64,000 bases of DNA, taken from positions 186,001 to 250,000 of the forward strand of contig NZ_CP063845.1 of the NCBI RefSeq assembly GCF_021018745.1. The letters run 5' to 3'. Position 1 is the stretch's first letter. Every line of letters begins with the position of its first letter. The stretch comes from Gloeobacter morelensis MG652769. Its GTDB lineage: Bacteria; Cyanobacteriota; Cyanobacteriia; Gloeobacterales; Gloeobacteraceae. The notes below the pieces were generated by a model. That model was not told where the DNA came from. It did no database searches and saw nothing but the letters and a program-made list of their open reading frames with translations. Positions 50,194 to 59,312 of this stretch are shown piece after piece. The translations under genes were made by a program, and so were the position numbers.

Positions 50194-50413
50194 GAGCGCA
50201 AAGCCTGTAAATTGCGAAGTGGGCGGCTCGATCCGCGAAGACCGTTGGTCTCGGATGGGTCAATTTAGTTTACCGTGATTGCCGCCGCTTACCACACCCC
50301 TCCTCCCGCTCAAAAGCCTGAAAACCCCGGCTGAACCGGTTGTCAAAGGCAGTGGCAGATCGGGTAGGATCGGGCGCAAAATAGCATCAGTTCTCGAAAC
50401 GCAAGGGGTGCCC

Positions 50414-50896
50414 ATGGCGGTAGAGATGAAGGTTGCAGCAATTGCCCTGGACGCGGCGAGCCGTCTGCCGATTGTGATCCTGCGCGATCTGCACGACCGC
50501 CGTGCCCTTCCTATCTGGATCGGCAAGGCCGAAGCGAACGCCATCTTGCAAGCCCTCGAAGGACAGCGCCCCCCCCGCCCGATGACCCACGACCTGCTTG
50601 CCGATCTGTGCAAGGAGTGGGATCTTCATGTCGAAAAAATTGTTATTCACTCTTTGCAAAACAACACTTTCTACGCGATCATTACGGTCCGCCGCGGCAA
50701 GCAGCGCAAAGAAATCGACTCGCGCCCCAGCGATGCAATTGCGCTGGCGTTGCGCACGATGACGCCCATCTGGGCGATGGAAGAAGTGATCGCCGAAGCG
50801 TCCATTCCAGTCGATCAAGAAGCCGACGAAGCCGAACGCGAAGCATTCCGGGATTTTTTGCAGACGCTCAACCCCAACGACTTCATCCGGGGCTGA
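50414..50896 (+). CDS. Bifunctional nuclease family (DUF151) protein
   Basis: A 160-residue DUF151 protein: R-L-P-I-V-I-L-R-D, L-P-I-W-I-G-K-A-E-A-N-A-I, R-P-M-T-H-D-L-L and S-R-P-S-D-A-I-A-L-A-L-R-T are the family landmarks. Plant relatives have DNase/RNase activity; the bacterial role is uncertain. ATG 50414 is chosen since the family starts here; the frame is open upstream. It is divergent from bamA over 220 bp. Confidence 0.88.
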   Translation: MAVEMKVAAIALDAASRLPIVILRDLHDRRALPIWIGKAEANAILQALEGQRPPRPMTHDLLADLCKEWDLHVEKIVIHSLQNNTFYAIITVRRGKQRKEIDSRPSDAIALALRTMTPIWAMEEVIAEASIPVDQEADEAEREAFRDFLQTLNPNDFIRG

Positions 50897-50906
50897 ATTT
50901 TTCGCT

Positions 50907-52016
50907 CTAGACCCAGGCCACCGGTGCCGCCGCGCGCATTGCCCGCGCCACCCCCTCGATTTGGGCGTCACTCAATTCCGGAAACATCGGCAAAGAGAAG
51001 ACTTCTGCCGCTGCCTGCTCGGCTGTGGGCAGATCCCCGGGTTGGTAGCCCAGGGCGGCATAAGCGTTTTGCAGATGCAGCGGTACCGGGTAGTAGATGC
51101 CCACCCCGACTTTTTGCTCGCCCAGGCCCGCCACGAACTGGTCGCGGTGGACCGAGCGCACGGTGTACTGGTGGTAGGTGTGGGTCGAATAGGGGGCGCG
51201 CACCGGGGTGAGCAGCGGCAAATCCGCCAATAGTTCGTCGTAGTGTCGGGCAATTTCGGCGCGGCGCCGGTTCCAGGTTTCGAGATGGGGCAATTTGATG
51301 CGCAGTACCGCCGCCTGCATCTCGTCGAGGCGCGAGCAGTAACCGACTTCGTCGTGGTAGTAGCGCCGGGTCTGGCCGTGCACCCGCAGCGCAGCGACCC
51401 GATCGCGCAGCCCTTCGTCGGAGGTGACCACCATGCCCCCATCGCCGAAGGCTCCCAGATTCTTGGTGGGATAAAAGCTCAGACAGCCCGCCACCCCCAT
51501 CGAACCGACCGGACGGTCTTTGTAAAGCGTGCCGATCGCCTGGGCGCTGTCTTCGATGACGTGCAGGCCCCGGCGGTGGCCAATCTCCAAAATCGGGTCC
51601 ATATCGGCGGCCTGACCAAAAAGATGCACCGGCAAAATCGCCCGGGTGCGCCCGGTGATGCACGCTTCGATCTGGGCGGGGTCAATGTTGAAAGTCTCCG
51701 GGTCGATGTCGACAAAGACCGGCGTCGCCCCGCAGTAGGAGATCGCCTCGGCGGTGGCGATAAACGTAAAGGGCGAAGTGATCACTTCCTCCCCCGGCCC
51801 GATGCCCAGGGCCCTGAGCACCAGGTGCAGCGCGTCGGTGCCCGAGGCGACGCCGAGGCCGGACCTTGTCCCGATCAAAGCCGCGATCTCCGCTTCGAGG
51901 GCGCGGCCATGGCGACCGAGGATAAAACTGCCGCTGGTGCAAATTTCGTGCAGGGTCTTTTCGATTTCAGGAAGCAGTTGGGCTGTCTGCAGCGACAGGT
52001 CGAGAATCGGTATCAA
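50907..52016 (-). CDS. DegT/DnrJ/EryC1/StrS-family sugar aminotransferase
   Basis: A 369-residue PLP enzyme. L-D-L-S-L-Q at the start, G-V-A-S-G-T-D-A-L-H, F-I-A-T-A-E-A-I-S-Y-C-G-A-T-P-V-F-V-D-I-D, I-E-D-S-A-Q-A-I-G and S-F-Y-P-T-K-N-L-G-A-F-G-D-G-G with the PLP lysine. It transfers an amino group to a nucleotide 3- or 4-keto sugar. TTG 52016 overlaps the stop of the upstream oxidoreductase (TTGA), the likely true start. Oxidoreductase plus aminotransferase is the usual two-step route to an amino sugar. Confidence 0.9.
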   Translation of the reverse strand: MIPILDLSLQTAQLLPEIEKTLHEICTSGSFILGRHGRALEAEIAALIGTRSGLGVASGTDALHLVLRALGIGPGEEVITSPFTFIATAEAISYCGATPVFVDIDPETFNIDPAQIEACITGRTRAILPVHLFGQAADMDPILEIGHRRGLHVIEDSAQAIGTLYKDRPVGSMGVAGCLSFYPTKNLGAFGDGGMVVTSDEGLRDRVAALRVHGQTRRYYHDEVGYCSRLDEMQAAVLRIKLPHLETWNRRRAEIARHYDELLADLPLLTPVRAPYSTHTYHQYTVRSVHRDQFVAGLGEQKVGVGIYYPVPLHLQNAYAALGYQPGDLPTAEQAAAEVFSLPMFPELSDAQIEGVARAMRAAAPVAWV

Positions 52017-53044
52017 GCGAGGATCTCCGCCAAATCTGGGTCGGTACCGTACCACATTTTGCCGTCGAGGGCCACCTGCTCGATTTGCGCCGCCAGGCGC
52101 AGGGCCTTGAGGGCTTGCTCGCCCCCCACCGACGGCTGGTTGCCGCCGCGCACGCAGTGGATAAAGTGTTCGAGTTCGGCGCTTAATGGTTCGATATTGC
52201 TGGTCTGAACCTTCTCGATCAGGCCCGCCTGGCGGTAGAGCACCTGGCCGTACTCGGTGGTGTAGTCCGACTCGGGGGGGCGGTGGATGAGCACTTCGCC
52301 GCTCAAAAAATCGGCCTCCACCAGGCTGTTTTTGCAGTGGGCCGAGAGGGTACGGATCTTGCGGTGGGTGACTTTGCTCGCGGTCAGGTTGGCGACGGTG
52401 CCGTTGGAGAAGACGACCGTGGCGGTCACGTAATCGAGATAGCCCGAGTGGGTGGCGCGGTTGCCGGCGGCGGTCATCTTGACCACCGGGTGGGGCACCA
52501 GTTCTAAAAGCAAGTCGATGTCGTGGATCATCAAGTCGAAGACCACCGAAACGTCGTTGGCCCGCGACGAATAGGGGCTCATGCGGTGGGCTTCGAAGGC
52601 GAGCAGTTCTTCTTGCTTGAGGACGTTGCGCAGCTCGCGAAAGGCCGGGTTGAACCGCTCGATGTGGCCCACCTGCAAAATGCGGCCGTTTTGGGCGGCG
52701 AGGTTGACCAGTTCTTCGGCCTCGGAGATGTGGGCGGCAATCGGCTTTTCGATCAAAATGTGCCGCCGCGATTTAAGACATTCCTGCCCGACGGTGTAGT
52801 GCAGGCGGGTGGGTACCGCGATGCAGACAGCATCGACGTGCTCGAGCAGTTCGCGGTAGTCTTTAAAAAACTGCACCCGGTATTTACTGGCTACATCCAG
52901 GCCGCGCGCTTCGTCGACATCGGCGATGCCGACCAGGGTCAAATCCTTGAGCAGACTCAGCACCCGGGTATGGTGCTGGCCCATGTTGCCCACGCCGATG
53001 ACACCGACGCGGATAGGCACGGAGTCACCCGTATTTTGCAGCAT
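52013..53044 (-). CDS. Gfo/Idh/MocA-family oxidoreductase
   Basis: A 343-residue NAD(P)-dependent sugar oxidoreductase. N-terminal Rossmann G-V-I-G-V-G-N-M-G-Q, then A-V-P-T-x-L-H, the E-K-P-I-A (I-L-I-E-K-P) motif with the catalytic Lys, V-G-H-I-E-R-F-N-P-A, and D-L-M-I-H-D-I-D with the catalytic His. With the overlapping aminotransferase it probably makes a UDP-3-keto intermediate and then an amino sugar, possibly for lipopolysaccharide given the near-by lpx genes. ATG 53044 is used. Confidence 0.9.
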   Translation of the reverse strand: MLQNTGDSVPIRVGVIGVGNMGQHHTRVLSLLKDLTLVGIADVDEARGLDVASKYRVQFFKDYRELLEHVDAVCIAVPTRLHYTVGQECLKSRRHILIEKPIAAHISEAEELVNLAAQNGRILQVGHIERFNPAFRELRNVLKQEELLAFEAHRMSPYSSRANDVSVVFDLMIHDIDLLLELVPHPVVKMTAAGNRATHSGYLDYVTATVVFSNGTVANLTASKVTHRKIRTLSAHCKNSLVEADFLSGEVLIHRPPESDYTTEYGQVLYRQAGLIEKVQTSNIEPLSAELEHFIHCVRGGNQPSVGGEQALKALRLAAQIEQVALDGKMWYGTDPDLAEILA

Positions 53045-53098
53045 GGATATTCCACTTAACAAAACATCAGGATTTTACCATCGAATCTTCTCCACCCA

Positions 53099-54022
53099 TC
53101 AGGGCATCACCGGCAAATTGAAATCGCGCGTTCCGGAGATGCGGTTTTCGTTGATCACAATCCGGTAGGGCGGCTCCCAGGGGCCGCGGCCATGGATGCT
53201 CAGGCGGGCCGTCCCCTCCGGCGGGATGATCCCCTGCTCCAGACTCAAATCGATGCGGGTGCGCCGGTCGGTGGCACCCGCATCGTTGAGGCGGATGAGT
53301 CCCGGCAAGAAGATATAGCGCTGGTTGGAGTTGTTGTCCAGGTGGGCGGTAATCACAAATTCGTTGCCCTGCACCCGCACGGAGGAAGCGCTCAGGGTCA
53401 CCCCGCCCCGGGTCTCACCGACATCGAGCTGAATGTCTTCAAAGAGGCTGGTGGGCGTCTGGCGCTTGCTGGGCAAGGGGCGCAGGCGCGGAGCGAAACT
53501 CGGGGGCAAAGCCGGCGCGGGTGCTGAGGAGACGACCGGGGCGGTACTGGCGGCCGGGGCGAGCGCCTGGCGCCACTGGCGGATCTGGGCCTGGGCCTGG
53601 GTGTGGACGGGGTTGCCGGGGGCGACGCGCTCAAGCACAGCGATCGACGCTTGCAATGCCCGTGGAGAGCCCGTCTGGGCCTGGGTGCGCGCTTGTTCAA
53701 GCAGTTGATTGCTCCAGCGGCGCAAGTCGGCCTGGGCGGCGGCGTGGGCGAACGAATCGGGGGGGATGCGGCCCGCCTGGTTGACGGCGGCGAGCAAATC
53801 GGCGCTCGTACCGCCCGCCGCCACGGCGCGGGCCTGCTCCAACTGCATCTGCTGGGGCAACTGCCGCATCAATTTTTGCAGCGTCAGCACCTTGGCGGCC
53901 GTCGCCTGCGGCTCAGGGGCGGGCCGCCATTGAAAGACGACCAGCGCGCCCACCGCCAGCATCGCGAGCAAGGCGGCGACCGTAAAGAGCAGCAAGTTTG
54001 TGCGCAGACCGGCTAGATCCAT
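53099..54022 (-). CDS. Membrane-anchored hypothetical protein
   Basis: A 307-residue protein with one N-terminal membrane helix (L-L-L-F-T-V-A-A-L-L-A-M-L-A-V-G-A-L-V-V-F), an Ala/Gln-rich helical middle, a Pro-rich linker and a C-terminal beta-rich domain of about 110 residues (V-I-T-A-H-L-D-N-N-S-N-Q-R-Y-I-F-L-P-G). Probably periplasmic. No family recognised. It is 8 nt downstream of scpB on the same strand, so it may share that transcript. Confidence 0.7.
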   Translation of the reverse strand: MDLAGLRTNLLLFTVAALLAMLAVGALVVFQWRPAPEPQATAAKVLTLQKLMRQLPQQMQLEQARAVAAGGTSADLLAAVNQAGRIPPDSFAHAAAQADLRRWSNQLLEQARTQAQTGSPRALQASIAVLERVAPGNPVHTQAQAQIRQWRQALAPAASTAPVVSSAPAPALPPSFAPRLRPLPSKRQTPTSLFEDIQLDVGETRGGVTLSASSVRVQGNEFVITAHLDNNSNQRYIFLPGLIRLNDAGATDRRTRIDLSLEQGIIPPEGTARLSIHGRGPWEPPYRIVINENRISGTRDFNLPVMP

Positions 54023-54030
54023 AGCGCTCT

Positions 54031-54507
54031 CTACCTCACCAGATCCCGCACATCTTCGATGGCAAAGTACTGAAAGAACTTCTCAGTGACGCGCAGCTTG
54101 TAGGAGCGCCCCTCGGCGCAGCGGGAGATGAAGCCCTTGCCGACCAGGTCGCGCACTTGATCGTAGGCTCCCGAACCGCGCAACTCCACCAGTTCGCTCT
54201 GGGCGAGGGGGCCTTTGAGGGCGATCAAGGCCAGGGTGCGCTGGGCGCCCACCCCCAGGTCGGCGGGCACCAGCCGCTGGATGAGATCTTGCAAGGGGGA
54301 CCTCAGTTGCAGGGCGTAGCCTTCGGCGGTATCGGCAATCTCCAGAGCACCGTCGCGGCCGGCATAATCTTCGAGCAACTCAAGCAACGCCTCGCGGCAA
54401 TCGTCCCGATCGCACTCCGCGTAGCGGCTGAGCTGCTCGAGGTTCAGCGGACGGGCTTTAAGGTAGAGCACCGCCTCCAGGCGGGTCTTGAGATTCGTCG
54501 ACGGCAT
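54031..54507 (-). CDS. scpB: Segregation and condensation protein B
   Basis: A 158-residue ScpB: tandem winged helices with L-E-A-V-L-Y-L-K-A-R-P-L, L-A-L-I-A-L-K-G-P-L and V-E-L-R-G-S-G-A-Y-D-Q-V-R-D-L-V-G-K-G-F-I. It forms the kleisin-associated part of the SMC condensin that compacts and separates chromosomes. Overlaps the end of scpA by 50 nt, so they are coupled. Confidence 0.92.
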   Translation of the reverse strand: MPSTNLKTRLEAVLYLKARPLNLEQLSRYAECDRDDCREALLELLEDYAGRDGALEIADTAEGYALQLRSPLQDLIQRLVPADLGVGAQRTLALIALKGPLAQSELVELRGSGAYDQVRDLVGKGFISRCAEGRSYKLRVTEKFFQYFAIEDVRDLVR

Positions 54508-55183
54508 AGATCTCGATATCTCTGTAAAATTCGGCCTGGGCGAGCACCACCCGATCGCGGTGCGCCAGAAACAGCAAACCCAGGAACGCTCCGACGCGAT
54601 CCCGATAGTGTTCTAACAATTTTTCGAAGGCGGTGACGCCTTTGGTGGTGAGCACCGCCCACAATCCGGTCACGATCGCTTCGAGGTTCTCCTGGTGGGC
54701 CAGATGCTCGACTTGCTCCATGGTGCGCACCATCGGACCTTTGAGGGGTGGGCGGCGCTCGGCGGTGCGCTTTTGGGCCTGGTGGCCCTCCATTTGCTCG
54801 ACTTCGCGCAGATGGGCAATCAGATCGTTGAGGGTCAGGGGCCGATCGACCATCGCTGGCACCGCCGGACGGCGGCGGATCAGGCGCTCAAGCGCCACCG
54901 CCGGTCCGTTGGGGCCCAGCGGGTGCGACAGCGCCTCTTCTTCGTCCTCCGGCATGTCGAGCGGCTCGGGCAATTGCATCGATCCTTCGAGGATCTCCGC
55001 CTTCATGTGCACCAGCACCGAAGCATAAAAAAGCGCCTGGCCCGAGCGGGGCAGGTCCGAAACGTTGAGGCTGCCGAGCGATTGCAAGAAGCGATCGGTC
55101 AACTGCACCACGTCGATATCCCACGGATCGATTTCACCCCGCCGGGCCAGGTCTATCAATATACCGATCGCATCTTTGGGCAT
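54458..55183 (-). CDS. scpA: Segregation and condensation protein A (kleisin)
   Basis: A 241-residue ScpA kleisin bridging the SMC heads. N-terminal I-L-I-D-L-A-R-R-G-E-I-D-P-W-D-I-D-V-V motif, helical core A-S-V-L-V-H-M-K-A, C-terminal winged helix with V-T-A-F-E-K-L-L-E-H-Y-R-D-R-V-G-A-F-L-G-L-L-F-L. Overlaps scpB by 50 nt. The SMC gene is not in the window. Confidence 0.92.
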   Translation of the reverse strand: MPKDAIGILIDLARRGEIDPWDIDVVQLTDRFLQSLGSLNVSDLPRSGQALFYASVLVHMKAEILEGSMQLPEPLDMPEDEEEALSHPLGPNGPAVALERLIRRRPAVPAMVDRPLTLNDLIAHLREVEQMEGHQAQKRTAERRPPLKGPMVRTMEQVEHLAHQENLEAIVTGLWAVLTTKGVTAFEKLLEHYRDRVGAFLGLLFLAHRDRVVLAQAEFYRDIEIYAVDESQDPPGGGALP

Positions 55184-55242
55184 ACGGAGTGCCAGGGCCG
55201 GTTGCCATCAAGAATAGCACCCGCAAAACCCCACGCCGATCT

Positions 55243-55440
55243 TTAGAGCTCGCGCTCAGAAAATTGGATGACGTCCATTTTCGAAAACTGCCAGTTTCCC
55301 GAAGGCGAATCGACCGGAAATCCGTTTGCCCTGAGGACGATGAAATATAAGGAATTGCTATCGTCCGCTTCGACGGTGAGACCTTTGGTTTTCAACTTGC
55401 GCACCGCCTGCTGGAAGAGGCGGTCCAAAACATTGCTCAT
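55243..55440 (-). CDS. Small conserved-looking hypothetical protein
   Basis: A 65-residue soluble protein: helical first half (V-L-D-R-L-F-Q-Q-A-V-R-K-L-K-T-K-G) and strand-rich second half (L-Y-F-I-V-L-R-A-N, W-Q-F-S-K-M-D-V-I-Q-F). No family named. It lies 59 nt upstream of scpA on the same strand and divergent from uvrB; a role linked to either is not shown. Confidence 0.5.
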   Translation of the reverse strand: MSNVLDRLFQQAVRKLKTKGLTVEADDSNSLYFIVLRANGFPVDSPSGNWQFSKMDVIQFSEREL

Positions 55441-55572
55441 ACCGGCCGAGGCGTCCGTCGGGTAGATTCAGCACCCAAAACGGTAGCACGAAGCGGGGGC
55501 GATGGAAACGAACACTGCCGGCCGGGACATTAGGGGCTACAATGGTAGCCGCGTTGTGAACTTTTGGACACC

Positions 55573-57615
55573 ATGACCGACGACCGCTTCGTAGTCTCGG
55601 CTCCTTACCGGCCGACGGGGGACCAGCCCCGGGCCATTGCGCAGCTGAGCGCCGGCGCCCTGAGGGGCGTGCCGTTTCAGACCCTTCTGGGGGCGACCGG
55701 CACCGGCAAGACCTTCACGATCGCCAATGTCATCGAAAAAGTCGGCAAGCCGACGCTGATCCTGGCCCACAACAAGACCCTCGCCGCCCAGCTTTGCAAC
55801 GAATTGCGCGAATTTTTTCCCGACAATGCTGTCGAATACTTTGTTTCCTATTACGACTACTACCAGCCCGAAGCGTACATTCCCCAGACCGACACCTACA
55901 TCGAAAAATCGGCGAGCATCAACGACGAAATCGACATGCTGCGCCACTCGGCCACCCGCTCGCTCTTCGAGCGGCGCGACGTGATTGTCGTTGCCTCCGT
56001 CAGCTGCATCTACGGCCTGGGTATGCCCGAAGAATACCTGCGCGCCGCCATTCCCCTCAAAGTCGGATCGAATACTGATCAGCGCGAGTTGCTGCGTCAA
56101 CTGGTCACGGTGCAGTACGAGCGCAACGACATCGATCTGGGTCGCGGTCGCTTCAGGGTGCGCGGCGATGTGGTCGAGATTGGCCCCGCCTACGAGGATC
56201 GAATCATCCGGGTCGAATTTTTTGGCGACGAAGTCGAGGCGGTGCGCTGGCTTAACCCGGTCACCGGCGAGGTGGTCCGCTCGGTCAACAGCCTCAACAT
56301 CTACCCGGCCAAGCACTTTGTCACCCCCGAGGAGCAGCTGGAGCAGGCCTGCCTCGCCATCGAGCAAGAACTGGAGGCGCGCGTGGCCGAACTGGAGGGC
56401 GAAAACAAGCTGCTGGAGGCCCAGCGCATCAAGCAGCGCACCCGCTACGACCTGGAGATGCTGCGCGAGGTGGGTTACTGCAACGGCGTCGAAAATTATT
56501 CGCGCCACCTGGCTGCCCGCCGGCCGGGCGAAGCACCCTCCTGCCTCATCGATTATTTTCCGGAGGACTGGCTGTTGGTGGTCGACGAATCCCACGTCAC
56601 CATCCCCCAGATCCGCGGCATGTACAACGGCGACGCCCAGCGCAAAAAAGTGCTCATCGATCACGGCTTCAGGCTCCCTTCGGCCGCCGACAACCGCCCG
56701 CTCAAAGCACCTGAATTCTGGGATAAAGTTCGCCAGGCCATCTTCGTCTCGGCCACCCCGGGCGATTGGGAAGTCGAACTCTCGGGCGGCGGTCGCGACC
56801 CCGAGACCGGCCGCATGGCAGGCGAGCACGTCGCCGAGCAGATTATTCGTCCCACCGGCGTGCTCGATCCTGAGGTCTTTGTGCGGCCGGTGGCAGGGCA
56901 GGTGGACGATTTGCTCCACGAAATTCACGACCGGGTCGAGCGCCGCGAGCGGGTGCTGGTCACCACCCTCACCAAGCGCATGGCCGAGGATCTCACCGAG
57001 TACTTCCAGGAGCGGGGGGTCAAAGTCCGCTATTTGCACTCCGAAATTCAGGCCATCGAGCGCATCGAAATCTTGCAGGCCTTGCGCCAGGGCGATTTTG
57101 ACGTGCTCATCGGCGTCAACTTGCTCAGAGAAGGGCTCGATTTGCCGGAAGTGTCGCTAGTCGCGATTCTCGATGCCGACAAAGAAGGCTTCCTGCGCGC
57201 CGAGCGCTCGCTCATCCAGACCATCGGCCGGGCGGCGCGCCACGTGCGCGGCCAGGTGATCATGTACGCCGACCGCCTCACCGCCTCGATGGACAAAGCG
57301 ATCAGCGAGACCGAGCGCCGCCGCCTGATCCAGAGGGCCTACAACGAAGCACACGGCCTCACCCCCCAACCCATCGTCAAGCGCCTGGATGCCAACAGCA
57401 TCCTCGACTACCTGGCGGTTTCCCGCCGCCTCAACCAGCAGGAACTCGAAGCGGCCACTTCTGCCCCGGCGCAAGTGGCCCTCGCCGACATCCCCGAACT
57501 GGTTTCGCAACTGGAAATCCAGATGCGCGATGCAGCCAAGAAGTTGGAGTTCGAAAAAGCGGCCGAATACCGCGACAAGATCCACAAATTGCGCGAAAGG
57601 CTGCTGGGCAAGTAG
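55573..57615 (+). CDS. uvrB: Excinuclease ABC subunit B
   Basis: A 680-residue nucleotide-excision-repair helicase-like protein. Walker [10 protein letters not shown], the beta-hairpin [10 protein letters not shown], motif D-E-S-H, helicase motifs around [13 protein letters not shown] and Q-T-I-G-R-A-A-R-H, and the C-terminal UVR motif ([20 protein letters not shown]) that binds UvrC. Full length, start ATG 55573. A hairpin follows the stop. Confidence 0.97.
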   Translation: MTDDRFVVSAPYRPTGDQPRAIAQLSAGALRGVPFQTLLGATGTGKTFTIANVIEKVGKPTLILAHNKTLAAQLCNELREFFPDNAVEYFVSYYDYYQPEAYIPQTDTYIEKSASINDEIDMLRHSATRSLFERRDVIVVASVSCIYGLGMPEEYLRAAIPLKVGSNTDQRELLRQLVTVQYERNDIDLGRGRFRVRGDVVEIGPAYEDRIIRVEFFGDEVEAVRWLNPVTGEVVRSVNSLNIYPAKHFVTPEEQLEQACLAIEQELEARVAELEGENKLLEAQRIKQRTRYDLEMLREVGYCNGVENYSRHLAARRPGEAPSCLIDYFPEDWLLVVDESHVTIPQIRGMYNGDAQRKKVLIDHGFRLPSAADNRPLKAPEFWDKVRQAIFVSATPGDWEVELSGGGRDPETGRMAGEHVAEQIIRPTGVLDPEVFVRPVAGQVDDLLHEIHDRVERRERVLVTTLTKRMAEDLTEYFQERGVKVRYLHSEIQAIERIEILQALRQGDFDVLIGVNLLREGLDLPEVSLVAILDADKEGFLRAERSLIQTIGRAARHVRGQVIMYADRLTASMDKAISETERRRLIQRAYNEAHGLTPQPIVKRLDANSILDYLAVSRRLNQQELEAATSAPAQVALADIPELVSQLEIQMRDAAKKLEFEKAAEYRDKIHKLRERLLGK

Positions 57616-57627
57616 CAACTGCCCCCG

Positions 57628-57659
57628 AGCCACTTCGGCCGCAGACAGCCGGAGTGGCT
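57628..57659 (+). terminator. Hairpin after uvrB
   Basis: Stem AGCCACTTCGGC / GCCGGAGTGGCT with one mismatch pair, loop of 8 nt, 12 nt after the uvrB stop. No strong T-run, so possibly factor-assisted or an mRNA-stabilising structure. Confidence 0.5.
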
Positions 57660-57706
57660 TGATGTCGCCGTTTAGACATTAGAGAAGATTCATCAAAACG
57701 ATATCT

Positions 57707-57741
57707 GCGTATTCTGGCGTAAATACGCAAAGCGGTATACA
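57707..57741 (+). promoter_or_regulatory. Possible promoter/operator of the 57765 gene
   Basis: Inverted repeat GCGTATT / AATACGC (57707-57728) directly upstream of TATACA (57736-57741), 24 nt before the ATG. The repeat would cover the -35 region, a place where a repressor could act. Confidence 0.35.
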
Positions 57742-57764
57742 ATGTGCACCATCCTCTGCGCAAA

Positions 57765-58874
57765 ATGGCCATGAATGAGATAGAAGAACCGCTATATGGT
57801 GAGCCCACCAGCAATCATGGCAACTTCACAGAAGACTACTGCGATGAGGTCAATTGCAGCCAGGATTCTTACGGTCAGGACGCAAGTTTTATCCAGACAG
57901 ACAGCTACGACCTCTACACTTTCTCAGGTGACGTCGAAAGCCAGTGGCAGCAAGATAGCCCTAACGCATTTGGTGAGGCGACCGAAATAGTGGGCTGGGA
58001 CGAAGCGGGAACGAACGGCTGGGAAGGTAGTGGCGGCTGGCCGGACATTCATGGCACAGCAGATAGCCTGGCCAAATGGCACTTGGCAGATGAGCCTTCC
58101 GGCGATCTAGTGAACGTTGACTATCAGGCCCTTTTCAACCCAGACTCTAAGACCAGCTTCGATACCGACTCGGACACCAGCAGTTTTGATTTCGGTAACA
58201 GCCTGACTGATTCGGGTGATGATACCGTCTTCCAGAATAGTCTGGCTGTTCGCAGTAGCGAGGATCAACAGGGCAGCGCATCTGCAGTGATCGACATCGA
58301 CTCCAGTGCTGCACCTCTTGCGACGATGCCGGAGTTGTACGATCTGAACGTAAGCCACATGATTGGTAGCCAAGACTCTGGGGATCATGTGGAAGCAAGT
58401 CTGCCACCCGGAGCTATAGCTATCGGGCCGCCGGGGGACAGCACCCCTCTACTTGATCCCAGAACACCTTGGGGCTGCCGATACTATGAGGAGCATCCAG
58501 AAGATCCGATTGAGCGTCACCAACGGGAGCAGGCTGAGGATCGGGCTTCTGAGTTCGGAGCAAATTGGGTCGGAGGAGCGTTGGGAGGGCTTGCAGCCCT
58601 AGCTACTAAAAATCCTGTTGCAGGTTCCATTGTCGGCGGCACTATCTCTGGGACCATTATGGGGGCCCAAAAAGGCTTCGATCAAAGCACCAAGGACAAG
58701 CGTGACGCGCAAACTTCCTGTGAAGGGGGCAAAGGTAAGCCTGAGTGGCTACCGCCCTACTACCAGGTGCCACCAGGTTATACTCACAACTCCCATCCAG
58801 CGGGACCGATCAAAATGGAGCGGGTGTACTTTCCCCACGAGCAACAGCAAGAGCAGCAGAAACCGAGACCTTAG
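57765..58874 (+). CDS. Acidic low-complexity protein with glycine-zipper segment; possible toxin
   Basis: About 369 residues with no recognised family. Residues 1-200 are strongly acidic and rich in Ser, Asp, Gly and Gln (F-D-T-D-S-D-T-S-S-F-D-F), with no signal peptide. Near residue 270 comes a glycine-zipper hydrophobic stretch (W-V-G-G-A-L-G-G-L-A-A-L-A and G-S-I-V-G-G-T-I-S-G-T-I-M-G), then a basic and Pro/Tyr-rich tail. Glycine zippers insert in membranes and occur in pore-forming bacteriocins. A small membrane protein follows 12 nt after the stop. Lower GC than its neighbours suggests acquisition. The toxin idea rests on this layout alone. Confidence 0.55.
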   Translation: MAMNEIEEPLYGEPTSNHGNFTEDYCDEVNCSQDSYGQDASFIQTDSYDLYTFSGDVESQWQQDSPNAFGEATEIVGWDEAGTNGWEGSGGWPDIHGTADSLAKWHLADEPSGDLVNVDYQALFNPDSKTSFDTDSDTSSFDFGNSLTDSGDDTVFQNSLAVRSSEDQQGSASAVIDIDSSAAPLATMPELYDLNVSHMIGSQDSGDHVEASLPPGAIAIGPPGDSTPLLDPRTPWGCRYYEEHPEDPIERHQREQAEDRASEFGANWVGGALGGLAALATKNPVAGSIVGGTISGTIMGAQKGFDQSTKDKRDAQTSCEGGKGKPEWLPPYYQVPPGYTHNSHPAGPIKMERVYFPHEQQQEQQKPRP

Positions 58875-58886
58875 GCATTATTGACC

Positions 58887-59132
58887 ATGCAACTACTTAC
58901 CGATGCACTTCTTGCGGGAATGATTACAGGTTGTATATCTGGGCTGGCTTTAGAGTTTGCAAACCCTACTCAAAGCAAGCCAAGGCTAGCATTATGGACC
59001 CTCGGCCTGCTTTGTGCATCTGTATACGGCCTTTGGTCCAATCCCTACGGCACCTTAGCCTGTATCGCTGGAGCCGGAATGGTGATGCTTATTCTTTGGC
59101 CTATTTACAAAAACAAGTGGAGCAGGAAATAG
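58887..59132 (+). CDS. Small three-helix membrane protein; possible immunity protein
   Basis: An 81-residue protein with three hydrophobic segments (A-L-L-A-G-M-I-T-G-C-I-S-G-L-A-L, L-W-T-L-G-L-L-C-A-S-V-Y-G-L and L-A-C-I-A-G-A-G-M-V-M-L-I-L-W-P-I) and a basic end. It starts 12 nt after the acidic protein gene and has the same lower GC. Membrane proteins of this size often give immunity to pore-forming bacteriocins; that role is an inference. ATG 58887 is used, TTG 58881 is in frame. Confidence 0.55.
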   Translation: MQLLTDALLAGMITGCISGLALEFANPTQSKPRLALWTLGLLCASVYGLWSNPYGTLACIAGAGMVMLILWPIYKNKWSRK

Positions 59133-59312
59133 GCCCCCGCACATCTCACAATCGAATCTTGATCAGCGTCACTACCCCCGTAGGCACAACCGTGAGCGAA
59201 CGGGTGTTTCGGGTACTGCCTTGATAGAGGCGCAACTACTCTTCCTATTTGCGGTAAGCGCTCGTCAGCATCCCGGCGAAGCCCTAATTGTCAGGCTCGA
59301 TTTCGTCAATAA

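Noticed and set aside
55537-57039. 500-codon open frame antisense to uvrB
   Set aside because: uvrB is certain on the plus strand; the antisense translation is biased and featureless.
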